From NCBI RefSeq assembly GCF_004349135.1, contig NZ_SMFN01000025.1, positions 1 through 46,879 of the forward strand: DNA of 46,879 bases, in the 5' to 3' direction. Every line of letters begins with the position of its first letter. Position 1 is the first letter of the stretch. Origin of the DNA: Flavobacterium sandaracinum (GTDB lineage: Bacteria; Bacteroidota; Bacteroidia; Flavobacteriales; Flavobacteriaceae). Both the position numbers and the translations under genes were made by a program. The notes beneath the pieces were generated by a model that had not been told where the DNA came from, searched no databases, and saw only the letters and a list, made by a program, of their open reading frames with translations. Shown here in pieces: positions 7,923 to 16,488 of this stretch.

Positions 7923-8315
7923 CTGAAAAAAACAATAGCCATATTATTCCTTTCCATATTTTTGTGTGCCAACACAGAAGTAGGGCAATTATTGAAACTA
8001 TCCAACTTAGCAGAACACTTTACAGAACATCACGATCAAGATGAGGATAAGCACGGGATTTCTTTTTTAGATTTTATAGCTATTCATTATAATGATAGCC
8101 AACATCATTCTAATCAGGAAAAAGACAATCATCAAAATTTACCTTTTAAGACTATTAACCAATCTGTTAATAATGTCCTTGCCTTTGAAAACATAATCGA
8201 GTTTTCATTTCGTCAGCCAAATATTATTTCTGTAAAGAGTTCAGTTCCATTTACTCCTGAATTTTACAATTCCGATGTTTTTGCATGCATCTGGCTTCCA
8301 CCCAAATTGAGCTAA
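7923..8315 (+). CDS. Small exported His-rich protein of the metal efflux locus (start codon uncertain)
   Basis: The frame encodes KKTIAILFLSIFLCANTEVGQ, a clear signal peptide. A hydrophilic segment rich in His, Asp and Gln follows (HFTEHHDQDEDKH, HYNDSQHHSNQ), which could bind metal ions in the periplasm. The signal peptide begins with no in-frame ATG. I placed the start at CTG 7923, with ATT 7914 as an alternative; starting at the TTG at 7962 would delete the signal. The total is about 130 residues. It precedes the RND efflux operon by 250 bases, with a hairpin in between. I know of similar short proteins beside Bacteroidota heavy-metal pumps but no assigned function. The missing ATG may mean start-codon decay. 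Confidence 0.6.
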   Translation: MKKTIAILFLSIFLCANTEVGQLLKLSNLAEHFTEHHDQDEDKHGISFLDFIAIHYNDSQHHSNQEKDNHQNLPFKTINQSVNNVLAFENIIEFSFRQPNIISVKSSVPFTPEFYNSDVFACIWLPPKLS

Positions 8316-8379
8316 ATTAATTTTTCAATGCTTAATTAATGATATTTTGAATATTTCTAATTAAGTATTAAAAGTACTT

Positions 8380-8405
8380 CGCTATATAAGTATAGCGGAT
8401 TTTTC
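8380..8405 (+). terminator. Short hairpin with T-rich tail
   Basis: CGCTATA pairs with TATAGCG around a TAAG loop at 8380-8397, followed by GATTTTTCTG. It is placed 65 bases after the His-rich gene stop and is weak as a terminator. Confidence 0.45.
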
Positions 8406-8566
8406 TGTGAATCAATTTCACTAACATTCTGTATTAAAAAAACAAGTTTTTAGTGTGTTAATGCATCCGAATAACTAAAATCATTTTTTAGGGGTATACG
8501 CTATGAATTGACTTTTTAGTACTGTCTAAGACATACTCAATTACTTTTAACACTTCAACATCAAAG

Positions 8567-8995
8567 ATGAAAATAATTAGATCCATTGCAGCTGCGATAC
8601 TGTTAACTATTGCAGGCACAACAATTTCACAGGCACAAGTAAGCACTAATACTGTCAAAACGCCGCACGGTGGAATAATACAAAATTCAGGCGACTACAA
8701 AATAGAAATGGTCGAAAGAGAAAACAATATTAGTTTTTACGTACTCAATGCAAAAGGAAAAACAGTTTCAAATAAAAAAATTACTGGATCGGTTGTTTTT
8801 GAATTTTTCAATAAAACAAAAGCAACTAATCCAGTTTCTTTGGACACCAACAATTCTTTATTTGTCTATGTTCCTAAAGCAAATATATATGCTTATTGTA
8901 CAATTAAATTACTAGTAAATGGAAAAACAATCTCTTCTAAATTTAGAAACAGCGAAGTTTCTGAACAAGATATTAATCATGGACATCAACATTAA
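8567..8995 (+). CDS. Exported protein with C-terminal His motif, metal efflux operon
   Basis: This is a 142-residue protein with a standard signal peptide (MKIIRSIAAAILLTIAGTTISQAQ). Its compact beta-rich body includes TPHGGIIQNSGDYKIEMV and ends in INHGHQH. TPHGG near the mature N-terminus and the terminal His cluster suggest periplasmic metal binding. It opens the cluster of same-direction genes that runs to the RND pump and adaptor. The family is common beside CzcA-type pumps in this phylum but lacks an established role; a metal-binding or pump-accessory function is inference. Confidence 0.8.
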   Translation: MKIIRSIAAAILLTIAGTTISQAQVSTNTVKTPHGGIIQNSGDYKIEMVERENNISFYVLNAKGKTVSNKKITGSVVFEFFNKTKATNPVSLDTNNSLFVYVPKANIYAYCTIKLLVNGKTISSKFRNSEVSEQDINHGHQH

Positions 8996-9039
8996 TTCAA
9001 TTTTATTATTCTTTATAAACCCAATTTAAATTTACAATT

Positions 9040-9255
9040 ATGAAAAAAATTTTAATCGTAGCAACGATCGCAATCGGAATGTTTACTTCTTGCAACAAAA
9101 AAGCAGATAACGAAACTAAAAACACTGAAGTTCAAACTACGGAAACCACAGAACAGGTGCAAGTAATGACAGATACTACTAACCAAAAAAGTATGGATAG
9201 TATTAATCAAGTGGAGCAAGACAAAGTTGATGCGGCTCACGGACACACGCATTAA
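9040..9255 (+). CDS. Small lipoprotein ending in HGHTH
   Basis: This is a 71-residue protein with a lipoprotein signal (MKKILIVATIAIGMFTSC, lipid Cys18) and a Lys/Glu/Thr-rich low-complexity linker. Its tail AAHGHTH resembles the NHGHQH tail of the preceding gene 44 bases upstream. I infer a membrane-anchored periplasmic metal-binding peptide. A hairpin follows, so expression of the genes beyond may be reduced relative to the first two. Confidence 0.75.
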   Translation: MKKILIVATIAIGMFTSCNKKADNETKNTEVQTTETTEQVQVMTDTTNQKSMDSINQVEQDKVDAAHGHTH

Positions 9256-9269
9256 TATAATTTAACAGG

Positions 9270-9310
9270 CTGCTTCTCTTCCGAAAATTTCAGGAGAGAA
9301 GTAGTTTTTA
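9270..9310 (+). terminator. Intra-operon hairpin (terminator or attenuator)
   Basis: CTGCTTCTCT at 9270-9279 pairs with AGAGAAGTAG at 9295-9304 (one G-U), followed by five T. It lies between the small lipoprotein and the HupE-like gene and may partially stop transcription. Confidence 0.6.
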
Positions 9311-9323
9311 AAAGAAAATAAAA

Positions 9324-10007
9324 ATGAATTCAAAAAAAATAATATTTCTTGTTTTACTTTTTTTTGTTGGCATCACAGGCGTTTTTGCTCATGGTGTCGA
9401 TGAAAATACACAAACTTTTTTGTCAGGAAATGATGGTGTTGCTTTTGGTCCGTTTCTTTACATTGGTGCAAAACACATGCTTACGGGTTACGATCATTTA
9501 CTTTTTTTAGTTGGCGTTATCTTTTTCCTCTATCGCCCTAAAGAAGTACTGCTTTATGTAAGTTTCTTCACGATTGGTCATAGTGCAACATTGTTGTTTG
9601 GCGTTATGAGTAATATATCAATCAATGCGTATTTAATTGATGCCATCATTGCACTTTCAATAGTGTATAAAGGTTTTGATAATTTAGGTGGTTTCAAGAG
9701 ATTTTTCGGAACGCAACCCAATACAAAAGCAGCTGTTTTGATTTTCGGATTGTTTCATGGCTTCGGGCTTGCTAGCAAATTGCAAGACTTCAAATTTGAA
9801 AAAGAAGGATTGTTTACCAATCTGCTTGGGTTCAATATTGGTGTAGAAATTGGTCAGTTCATAGCATTAACTTTTGTGCTAATTCTGATTACTTTATGGC
9901 GCAGACATTCCAGCTTTATGAAATTTTCAACAATAACAAATACGCTGCTTATGGCGGCTGGATTTACATTAATCGGATATCAGTTAACAGGTTATTTTAC
10001 ATCTTAA
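9324..10007 (+). CDS. HupE/UreJ-family membrane protein (putative nickel/cobalt permease)
   Basis: This 227-residue protein has a signal peptide ending FAHG, leaving His at the mature N-terminus as in HupE proteins. Several membrane helices follow. Family marks are GYDHLLFLVG (about 54-63), SFFTIGHSATLL and LFHGFGLASKL, with the Asp and His residues expected for metal transport. HupE/UreJ proteins are known as secondary nickel or cobalt transporters; in a pump operon it may move metal between cytoplasm and periplasm. Direction of transport is not shown by the sequence. It lies 12 bases before the anchor-protein gene. Confidence 0.85.
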   Translation: MNSKKIIFLVLLFFVGITGVFAHGVDENTQTFLSGNDGVAFGPFLYIGAKHMLTGYDHLLFLVGVIFFLYRPKEVLLYVSFFTIGHSATLLFGVMSNISINAYLIDAIIALSIVYKGFDNLGGFKRFFGTQPNTKAAVLIFGLFHGFGLASKLQDFKFEKEGLFTNLLGFNIGVEIGQFIALTFVLILITLWRRHSSFMKFSTITNTLLMAAGFTLIGYQLTGYFTS

Positions 10008-10018
10008 AAAATTAAAAA

Positions 10019-10645
10019 ATGTCAGAAATAAATCATCAAACAGTAGAAAAAAAACAAATTATCAAAGCTGTTATCTTCGCTTTAGTACTTTCAGTAATAA
10101 TTTTAGTAAGCGCAGTTTTACCTGCTGAATATGGAATAGATCCAATAGGAACAGGCAAATTGTTTGGGTTCAGCAAACTTCATGTTCCAGAAAATGCGGA
10201 AGAAAATCAGCAGGAAACAACGACTCAAAAAGTATTTCCTTTAATAAAAATGGAAAAAGCAGGTTCAGGACCAGAAGTAAAAAGACCAGTCGAGGCAGAT
10301 AACCCTGCACCTGAAAAACAATTTGCAGAAAGAGAAGATACTATTGAAGTTATCGTTCCAGCAGGAAAAGGCATTGAATATAAAATTTATATGCTGAAAT
10401 ACGGTAAAATGAAATACGAATGGACGACTAATAAAGGAATCGTTTATTTTGACTTTCACGGCGAAGTGAAACAAGCAAAAGAAGTTAATGATGTCTATTT
10501 TGAAAGTTATACGCTTGCCTATTCCAATAATATGGTAGGGACTTTCTACGCACCTTATGAGGGAAAACATGGTTGGTTTTTCAGAAACAATGAAAAAAAA
10601 GACATTATAGTTACTATAAAATTAAAAGGCCAGTATTCAATATAA
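10019..10645 (+). CDS. Single-helix membrane anchor protein of the efflux operon
   Basis: This 208-residue protein has a short cytoplasmic start, one membrane helix (about 15-38, KAVIFALVLSVIILVSAVLP), a Pro/Glu-rich linker and a compact periplasmic domain. That domain includes VPAGKGIEYK and YFDFHGEV, and the protein ends KDIIVTIKLKGQYSI. It resembles the so-called transmembrane anchor proteins found in heavy-metal efflux operons of Proteobacteria and Bacteroidota. The biochemical role is unknown. It lies 12 bases downstream of the HupE-like gene and 28 bases upstream of the pump, so it is probably translated from the same message. Confidence 0.75.
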   Translation: MSEINHQTVEKKQIIKAVIFALVLSVIILVSAVLPAEYGIDPIGTGKLFGFSKLHVPENAEENQQETTTQKVFPLIKMEKAGSGPEVKRPVEADNPAPEKQFAEREDTIEVIVPAGKGIEYKIYMLKYGKMKYEWTTNKGIVYFDFHGEVKQAKEVNDVYFESYTLAYSNNMVGTFYAPYEGKHGWFFRNNEKKDIIVTIKLKGQYSI

Positions 10646-10673
10646 GTAGTGAACATTCATTAATTCTAAAATT

Positions 10674-13600
10674 ATGCTGAATAAAATCATAGAATTTTCA
10701 ATCAAAAATAAGCTGATCGTTGGCCTTTTCATTGTGGCTCTCATAGGATATGGGAGTTATCAATTTACCAAATTACCAATCGATGCCGTTCCTGATATTA
10801 CAGATAATCAAGTTCAGGTAATCACATCAGCACCATCGTTGGGCGCAACTGATATTGAACGATTGATTACGTTTCCAATAGAACAAGCCAACAGTAATAT
10901 TCCCGGACTAAAAGAAATTCGAAGTTTTTCTCGTTTTGGCTTATCAGTGGTAACGATTGTTTTTAATGATGATACTGATGTCTATTGGGCAAGACAACAA
11001 GTAACAGAACGATTAAGTGCGGTTAAAGACCAAATCCCCAAAGATATTGGCGATCCATTTCTTGCACCAGTAACGACTGGACTAGGTGAAATTTACCAGT
11101 ATGCTGTTCGAACCAAACCAGGTTACGAGAAAAAATACGATGTAACCGAACTGAGAACCATTCAGGATTGGATTGTTCGCCGTCAATTATTAAGCGTTGA
11201 AGGTGTTGCAGAAGTAAGTAGTTTCGGTGGAAAATTGAAACAATTTGAAATTGCCATTGATCCCAATAAATTACAATCGTATAATATTACGATTGCTGAT
11301 GTTTTTTCTGCTTTAGAAAAAAATAATCAAAATACAGGTGGTGCTTACATCGAAAAAGGACCTAAAGTTTTATACATCCGCAGTGAAGGGTTAATTAGTA
11401 CCATCGATAATATAAAAGATATTGCTATTACAAACACGAATAGTGGTAGTCCTTTATTTATTCGGGATGTAGCTGATGTTCGAATTGGGAATGCTATTCG
11501 TTACGGGGCAATGACTTTTAATAAAAAAGGAGTGCAATCTGGCGAAGTTTCGGGTGCGGTAGTGATGATGTTAAAGGGAGCCAACAGTAATGTGGTTATC
11601 AAAAAAATTAAAGAACGTATTGAGCAAATCCAGAAAACCTTACCTGAAGGTGTTGTTGTTGAACCATTTTTAGACCGAACAAAAATGGTAAATAATTCCA
11701 TTTCAACGGTAGGTACAAACTTATTGGAAGGAGCATTAATTGTACTTTTTGTTCTTATTTTCTTTCTAGGAAATTTAAGAGCAGGATTAATTGTAGCATC
11801 GGTTATTCCACTGGCAATGTTAATTGCAGTCATATTGATGAATATTTTTGGGGTGAGCGGTAATTTAATGAGTTTAGGAGCATTAGATTTTGGATTAATT
11901 GTAGATGGAGCCGTTATTATTGTTGAAGCGTGTTTGTTTAGTTTACACAGCAGGAAAGCTTCTCAAATCTCACAGCAAGAAATGGATAACACCGTATTGA
12001 AAACGTCAATAAAAATGCGTAATGTGTCCGTTTTTGGAGAGTTGATTATATTAATCGTGTACATTCCCATATTTACTTTGCGAGGTATTGAAGGAAAAAT
12101 GTTTTTGCCGATGGCACAAACAATTGCGTTTGCTCTATTTGGTGCTTTTATATTGTCACTGACTTATGTTCCGATGATGACCGCTTTATTTTTGAATAAA
12201 AACATAACCCATAAAAAAACTTTTTCAGACAGAATGATGGAAAAACTAGAAAATTTCTATCAACCTATTCTGAACAAAGCACTGGGTATTCCACGAATAA
12301 TTATCGGTGTAACTTTGGGTTTATTTGTTTTAGCGTTGATTACACTTTCGTTTATGGGCGGCGAATTTATGCCCTCATTAGAAGAAGGAGATTTTGCTGT
12401 TGAAACAAGGGTTTTACCGGGAAGTAATTTGCAAACTTCGATGACAGCTATTTCGCAGGGCGCAAAAATACTAATAGAAAAATTCCCCGAAGTGGAGAAA
12501 ATTGTTGGTAAAACTGGAAGCAGTGAAGTACCTACAGATCCAATGCCTATTGATGCCAGCGATATGATGATTATTTTAAAAGACAAAAGCGAATGGACTT
12601 CTGCTAAAACTTTTGATGAATTGTCAGAAAAAATGGCAAAAGAATTAGAAGCTGTTCCAGGGGTTTCCTATGGTTTTCAATATCCAGTGCAAATGCGTTT
12701 TAATGAATTAATGACGGGTGCAAGACAAGACGTAGTTTGTAAAATATTTGGAGAAAATCTAGACACATTAGCTTTGTATGCTAATAAGCTGGGTAAAATT
12801 GTGAATACGGTCGAGGGTACTTCCGATCTTTATATAGAAACCGTTACCGGAATGCCTCAAGTAGTAATTGACTACAATCGGGCAGCAATAGCGCAATATG
12901 GATTGAATATTGAAGATATTAATCGAATAGTAAACACCGCTTTTGCAGGACAAAGTACAGGTGTCATATACGAAGGCGAAAAAAGATTTGATTTAGTAGT
13001 TCGTCTGGAAGGCGAAAAACGTCAGGATTTGGCAGATGTTCAAAATTTATTAATACCAACACCAAATGGTTTTCAAATTCCGTTATCTCAATTAGCAAAA
13101 GTTGAAATTACCGAAGGGCCAAATCAGATACAAAGAGAAGATGCTAAACGTAGAATTGTGGTTGGTTTCAATGTTCGAGGCCGCGATGTGCAAAGTATAG
13201 TAAAAGAGTTGCAAGGAAAAGTCGAAGCCCAAATAAAATTTCCCGCGGGTTACTATCCTACGTATGGCGGTGCTTTTGAAAACTTAAATGAAGCCAAAAA
13301 TCGTTTAATGATAGCTGTTCCGGTTTCATTAGTGTTAATATTTATTTTACTCTATTTCGCATTCAATTCCGTGAGACAAGGGCTACTGATTTATTCCGCA
13401 ATTCCACTTTCGGCAATTGGAGGTATTTTCTTTTTAGCGATGCGGGGAATGCCGTTTAGCATCAGTGCCGGAGTTGGTTTTATAGCCTTATTTGGTGTAG
13501 CGGTTCTAAATGGATTGGTATTAATTGCAGAATTTAACAGCATCCGAAAATCAGGCGAAACCGATTTGAAAGCAATTGTTTTACAGGGAACTAAAATACG

Positions 13601-15017
13601 TTTACGTCCTGTTTTAATGACTGCATTTGTAGCATCATTAGGGTTTTTACCGATGGCATTAAGCAACGGTTCAGGGGCCGAAGTACAAAAACCATTGGCA
13701 ACGGTTGTAATTGGCGGGCTATTGATTGCCACTTTATTGACCTTATTTGTTTTACCAATTTTATATATCATGTTCGAAAAAGGAACTAAATTAAAGCCAA
13801 AAAAAAATCAATCAATTACAACAATAATTGTATTGGGGTTGTTTTTTTCTTTTCAAAATGCAAATGCACAAGAAAAAATTTCACTTGAAAAAGCCATTGA
13901 AACCGCATTGGAAAATAATATAAAAATAAAAAACGGAAAACTAAATTCTGAGTATTTACAAAAGATGGCCAAGACTGGCTACGATATTTCTAACACGGGA
14001 ATTATTGGAGAATACGGTCAGTTTAACAGCAATGCTAATGATATCAAAATTGGTATTTCACAAACCATTAAGTTTCCAACAGTTTACAAAAGGCAGAAAC
14101 AACTGCTAGTTGAAGAAGCCAAAACTGGCGAATGGAACGAAGCTTTACAAAGAAAGGAATTGACCAAGCAAGTTACAACTGTGTTTTACGACATGATTTA
14201 TCTCAAAGAAAAAGAAAAACTATTGCTAAAAAGTGATAGTATCTATTCTGAATTTTTAAGAAAATCAACACTGCGTTTTGACAAAGGAGAAAGTAATATA
14301 TTAGAAAAAGCAACTGCCGAAAATCAATCAGGGCAAATAAAAATGCAACTTCTGGAATTGCAGAGTGATTATAAAATGACACAATTGCAATTCAAGTATG
14401 TCCTTAATACAGATAAAGACTTTATCCCGGTTTCTAATAAATACAAATTGGATTTTAATGAAACGTTAGATAAAAACACATTTGCTAATCAACCCAGTAT
14501 AAAATTATTTGAGCAAGAAGTAAATAGTAATAAAGCGCAAATTTCACTTGAAAAATCTAAAAAACTACCCGAATTAATTGGTGGTGTTTATTACCAGACA
14601 TTCAAAACAAATACGGCGTTTCAAGACGGCTATAATGGCGTTTATGGACAATTTGGTGTGGCACTGCCGCTTTTCAATTCAAACATAAAAAACAGACAAA
14701 AAGCATTAGAAATCAACAATCAAATTGCAGAAAATAATTTGACTAATGAAAAAATAAAACTTCAAAGTCAGTATAATGAATTCATTCAAGAAGCGAAAAA
14801 ACACCAAGAAACTATTACTTATTTCGAAAATCAGGCTTTAAAGAATGTAGATTTGATAACTAAAGCCGCTAATGATAAATTCATCAATGGTGACATCAAT
14901 TATCTGGAGTGGGTAATGTTGATCAATCAAAATACAGAAATTCAAAGTAACTACATTGAAACAGTTAGAAAATTCAATGAAACAATTCTTAAATTAGGAA
15001 ATTTAATATCAAAATAA
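10674..15017 (+). CDS. czcA: CzcA/CusA-family heavy-metal RND pump fused to a TolC-like outer-membrane factor
   Basis: The protein has 1447 residues, where a CzcA alone has about 1040. Residues 1-1040 are an RND proton/metal antiporter. There is an N-terminal helix, PN/PC porter segments, and the central helix with DFGLIVDGAVIIVE (Asp405, Asp411, Glu418), the pattern typical of the Zn/Co/Cd branch rather than the Cu/Ag branch. The last RND helix ends near VLPILYIMFEKG. Residues about 1046-1065 form a second signal-like helix ending NANAQ. After this comes a CzcC/TolC-like domain (SLEKAIETALENN...), with the paired helical hairpins of outer-membrane factors, to the C-terminus. Such fusions occur in this phylum. 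Its stop is directly followed by the adaptor ATG. Substrate (Zn, Co, Cd or Ni) is inferred from the motif and the HupE neighbour. Confidence 0.92.
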   Translation: MLNKIIEFSIKNKLIVGLFIVALIGYGSYQFTKLPIDAVPDITDNQVQVITSAPSLGATDIERLITFPIEQANSNIPGLKEIRSFSRFGLSVVTIVFNDDTDVYWARQQVTERLSAVKDQIPKDIGDPFLAPVTTGLGEIYQYAVRTKPGYEKKYDVTELRTIQDWIVRRQLLSVEGVAEVSSFGGKLKQFEIAIDPNKLQSYNITIADVFSALEKNNQNTGGAYIEKGPKVLYIRSEGLISTIDNIKDIAITNTNSGSPLFIRDVADVRIGNAIRYGAMTFNKKGVQSGEVSGAVVMMLKGANSNVVIKKIKERIEQIQKTLPEGVVVEPFLDRTKMVNNSISTVGTNLLEGALIVLFVLIFFLGNLRAGLIVASVIPLAMLIAVILMNIFGVSGNLMSLGALDFGLIVDGAVIIVEACLFSLHSRKASQISQQEMDNTVLKTSIKMRNVSVFGELIILIVYIPIFTLRGIEGKMFLPMAQTIAFALFGAFILSLTYVPMMTALFLNKNITHKKTFSDRMMEKLENFYQPILNKALGIPRIIIGVTLGLFVLALITLSFMGGEFMPSLEEGDFAVETRVLPGSNLQTSMTAISQGAKILIEKFPEVEKIVGKTGSSEVPTDPMPIDASDMMIILKDKSEWTSAKTFDELSEKMAKELEAVPGVSYGFQYPVQMRFNELMTGARQDVVCKIFGENLDTLALYANKLGKIVNTVEGTSDLYIETVTGMPQVVIDYNRAAIAQYGLNIEDINRIVNTAFAGQSTGVIYEGEKRFDLVVRLEGEKRQDLADVQNLLIPTPNGFQIPLSQLAKVEITEGPNQIQREDAKRRIVVGFNVRGRDVQSIVKELQGKVEAQIKFPAGYYPTYGGAFENLNEAKNRLMIAVPVSLVLIFILLYFAFNSVRQGLLIYSAIPLSAIGGIFFLAMRGMPFSISAGVGFIALFGVAVLNGLVLIAEFNSIRKSGETDLKAIVLQGTKIRLRPVLMTAFVASLGFLPMALSNGSGAEVQKPLATVVIGGLLIATLLTLFVLPILYIMFEKGTKLKPKKNQSITTIIVLGLFFSFQNANAQEKISLEKAIETALENNIKIKNGKLNSEYLQKMAKTGYDISNTGIIGEYGQFNSNANDIKIGISQTIKFPTVYKRQKQLLVEEAKTGEWNEALQRKELTKQVTTVFYDMIYLKEKEKLLLKSDSIYSEFLRKSTLRFDKGESNILEKATAENQSGQIKMQLLELQSDYKMTQLQFKYVLNTDKDFIPVSNKYKLDFNETLDKNTFANQPSIKLFEQEVNSNKAQISLEKSKKLPELIGGVYYQTFKTNTAFQDGYNGVYGQFGVALPLFNSNIKNRQKALEINNQIAENNLTNEKIKLQSQYNEFIQEAKKHQETITYFENQALKNVDLITKAANDKFINGDINYLEWVMLINQNTEIQSNYIETVRKFNETILKLGNLISK

Positions 15018-16142
15018 ATGAAAAATACAGTCATTACTTTAATAGGGTTATTTTTTCTGTACTCGTGTGGTAATAAAAAAACAGAAAACGAAACAGAAGC
15101 TACTCCAGCTATTGAAAACACAACAACACTTACCGATGCACAAATAAAAAATGCAGGTATTGAAACCGGAAAAATCGAGCAAAAAGAGATTTCATCATTA
15201 TTAAAATTAAATGGAAAAATAGATGTGCCACCTCAAAATTTAGTATCCATAAGTGTTCCAATGGGAGGATATTTAAAATACACCAAACTTTTAGAGGGAA
15301 TGTATGTAACCAAAGGACAAGTTTTATGCGTAGTAGAAGACCAACAATACATTCAATTACAGGAAGATTACCTTTTGGCAAAAGCAAAAATTGGGTATGC
15401 AAAAGCTGAATTCGAAAGACAAAAAGAACTTAATCGAAGCAAAGCCAGCAGCGATAAAGTGTACCAACAAGCACAATCAGAATACAACTCACTATCGGTA
15501 ATGGTACAATCGTATGGGGAGAAATTAAAATTCGCAGGAATAAATCCAAGTAATGTATCGGCAAAAAATATTTCAAAAAGCATCAATATTTATTCGCCAA
15601 TAAGCGGATATGTGTCTAAAGTAAATGTAAATACTGGAAAATATGTAAATCCAAGCGATATTTTATTCGAGATTGTAAATCCTTCTGATATTCATTTGGC
15701 ACTAACCGTATTCGAAAAAGACATTAACAAAATGGCAATTGGCCAGTCAGTTATAGCTTATAATAATACTGATCCAGAAAAAAAATATCCTTGTAAAATC
15801 ATTTTAATTGGTAAAGACTTTTCCGAAAACAGAAGTACTGAAATGCATTGTCACTTTACAAGCTATGACAAATCACTTTTGCCAGGGATGTATATGAATG
15901 CTGAAATAGAATTAAAAAGTCAACAATCAAATGTGTTGCCATCAGAAGCTATTGTAAATTATGAAAACAAGAATTATGTTTTTGTTGCCAAAGAAAACAA
16001 ACAATTTGAAATGAAAGAAGTTACAATAGGAAATACAGAAAATGAATTTACTGAAATTATTTCAGATGATTTGAATGAGGCTACTATTGTGATTAAAGGG
16101 GCTTATGCACTTTTGATGAAAATGAAAAATGTGGAAGAATAA
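15018..16142 (+). CDS. czcB: RND efflux periplasmic adaptor (membrane fusion) lipoprotein, CzcB-like
   Basis: This is a 374-residue lipoprotein (lipid Cys17 in FFLYSCGNKK). It has the adaptor layout: a split lipoyl-like domain (ISVPMGGYLKYTKLLEGMYVTKG and INIYSPISGYVSKVN), a helical hairpin between them (about 110-175), a beta-barrel domain (NPSDIHLALTVFEKD) and a membrane-proximal end. It bridges the RND pump and outer-membrane part across the periplasm. The ATG abuts the pump stop at 15017, so the two are translationally coupled. No His-rich metal-binding tail is present, unlike some CzcB proteins. Metal specificity follows from the pump. Confidence 0.9.
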   Translation: MKNTVITLIGLFFLYSCGNKKTENETEATPAIENTTTLTDAQIKNAGIETGKIEQKEISSLLKLNGKIDVPPQNLVSISVPMGGYLKYTKLLEGMYVTKGQVLCVVEDQQYIQLQEDYLLAKAKIGYAKAEFERQKELNRSKASSDKVYQQAQSEYNSLSVMVQSYGEKLKFAGINPSNVSAKNISKSINIYSPISGYVSKVNVNTGKYVNPSDILFEIVNPSDIHLALTVFEKDINKMAIGQSVIAYNNTDPEKKYPCKIILIGKDFSENRSTEMHCHFTSYDKSLLPGMYMNAEIELKSQQSNVLPSEAIVNYENKNYVFVAKENKQFEMKEVTIGNTENEFTEIISDDLNEATIVIKGAYALLMKMKNVEE

Positions 16143-16160
16143 AAAACGTAAATTTGTAAT

Positions 16161-16232
16161 ATGGACAGAAAAGAGTTTCTAAAATCAAGTACAATTATTT
16201 ATTTACGTTTTTTAAAATATTTAGGGACATAG
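16161..16232 (+). pseudogene. Remnant of a leader peptide like that of the downstream superoxide dismutase
   Basis: A 23-codon frame, MDRKEFLKSSTII..., closely matches the start of the SodA-like protein at 19090 (MNRKDFLKSSTLF) and then runs to a stop. It looks like the 5' end of a lost paralogue. Confidence 0.45.
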
Positions 16233-16320
16233 AATAATAAAAAGATAACTAGAATTATGAAAACAATTTCCATTGAAGATTTTTTTACAAATGTAAAACT
16301 ATAAATTATTAATTCAGTTA

Positions 16321-16361
16321 AAAACACCCTTATTTCTTACGGATTCAAAGGGTGTTTTTTT
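16321..16361 (+). terminator. Rho-independent terminator after the efflux operon
   Basis: AAAACACCCTT at 16321-16331 pairs with AAGGGTGTTTT at its 3' side, followed by a T run. It lies 180 bases after the adaptor stop. No gene is seen between here and 16489. Confidence 0.8.
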
Positions 16362-16488
16362 ACAATTAAACATTAAAAAAAAGCAACAACCCTTTTGATA
16401 ATGTTACTTTAGACAACTGGAATTTTTCTCTCCTCTCTAAGTATAATAAAAAATATATTAAACAAAAAAAACTTATAAACAACTATAG

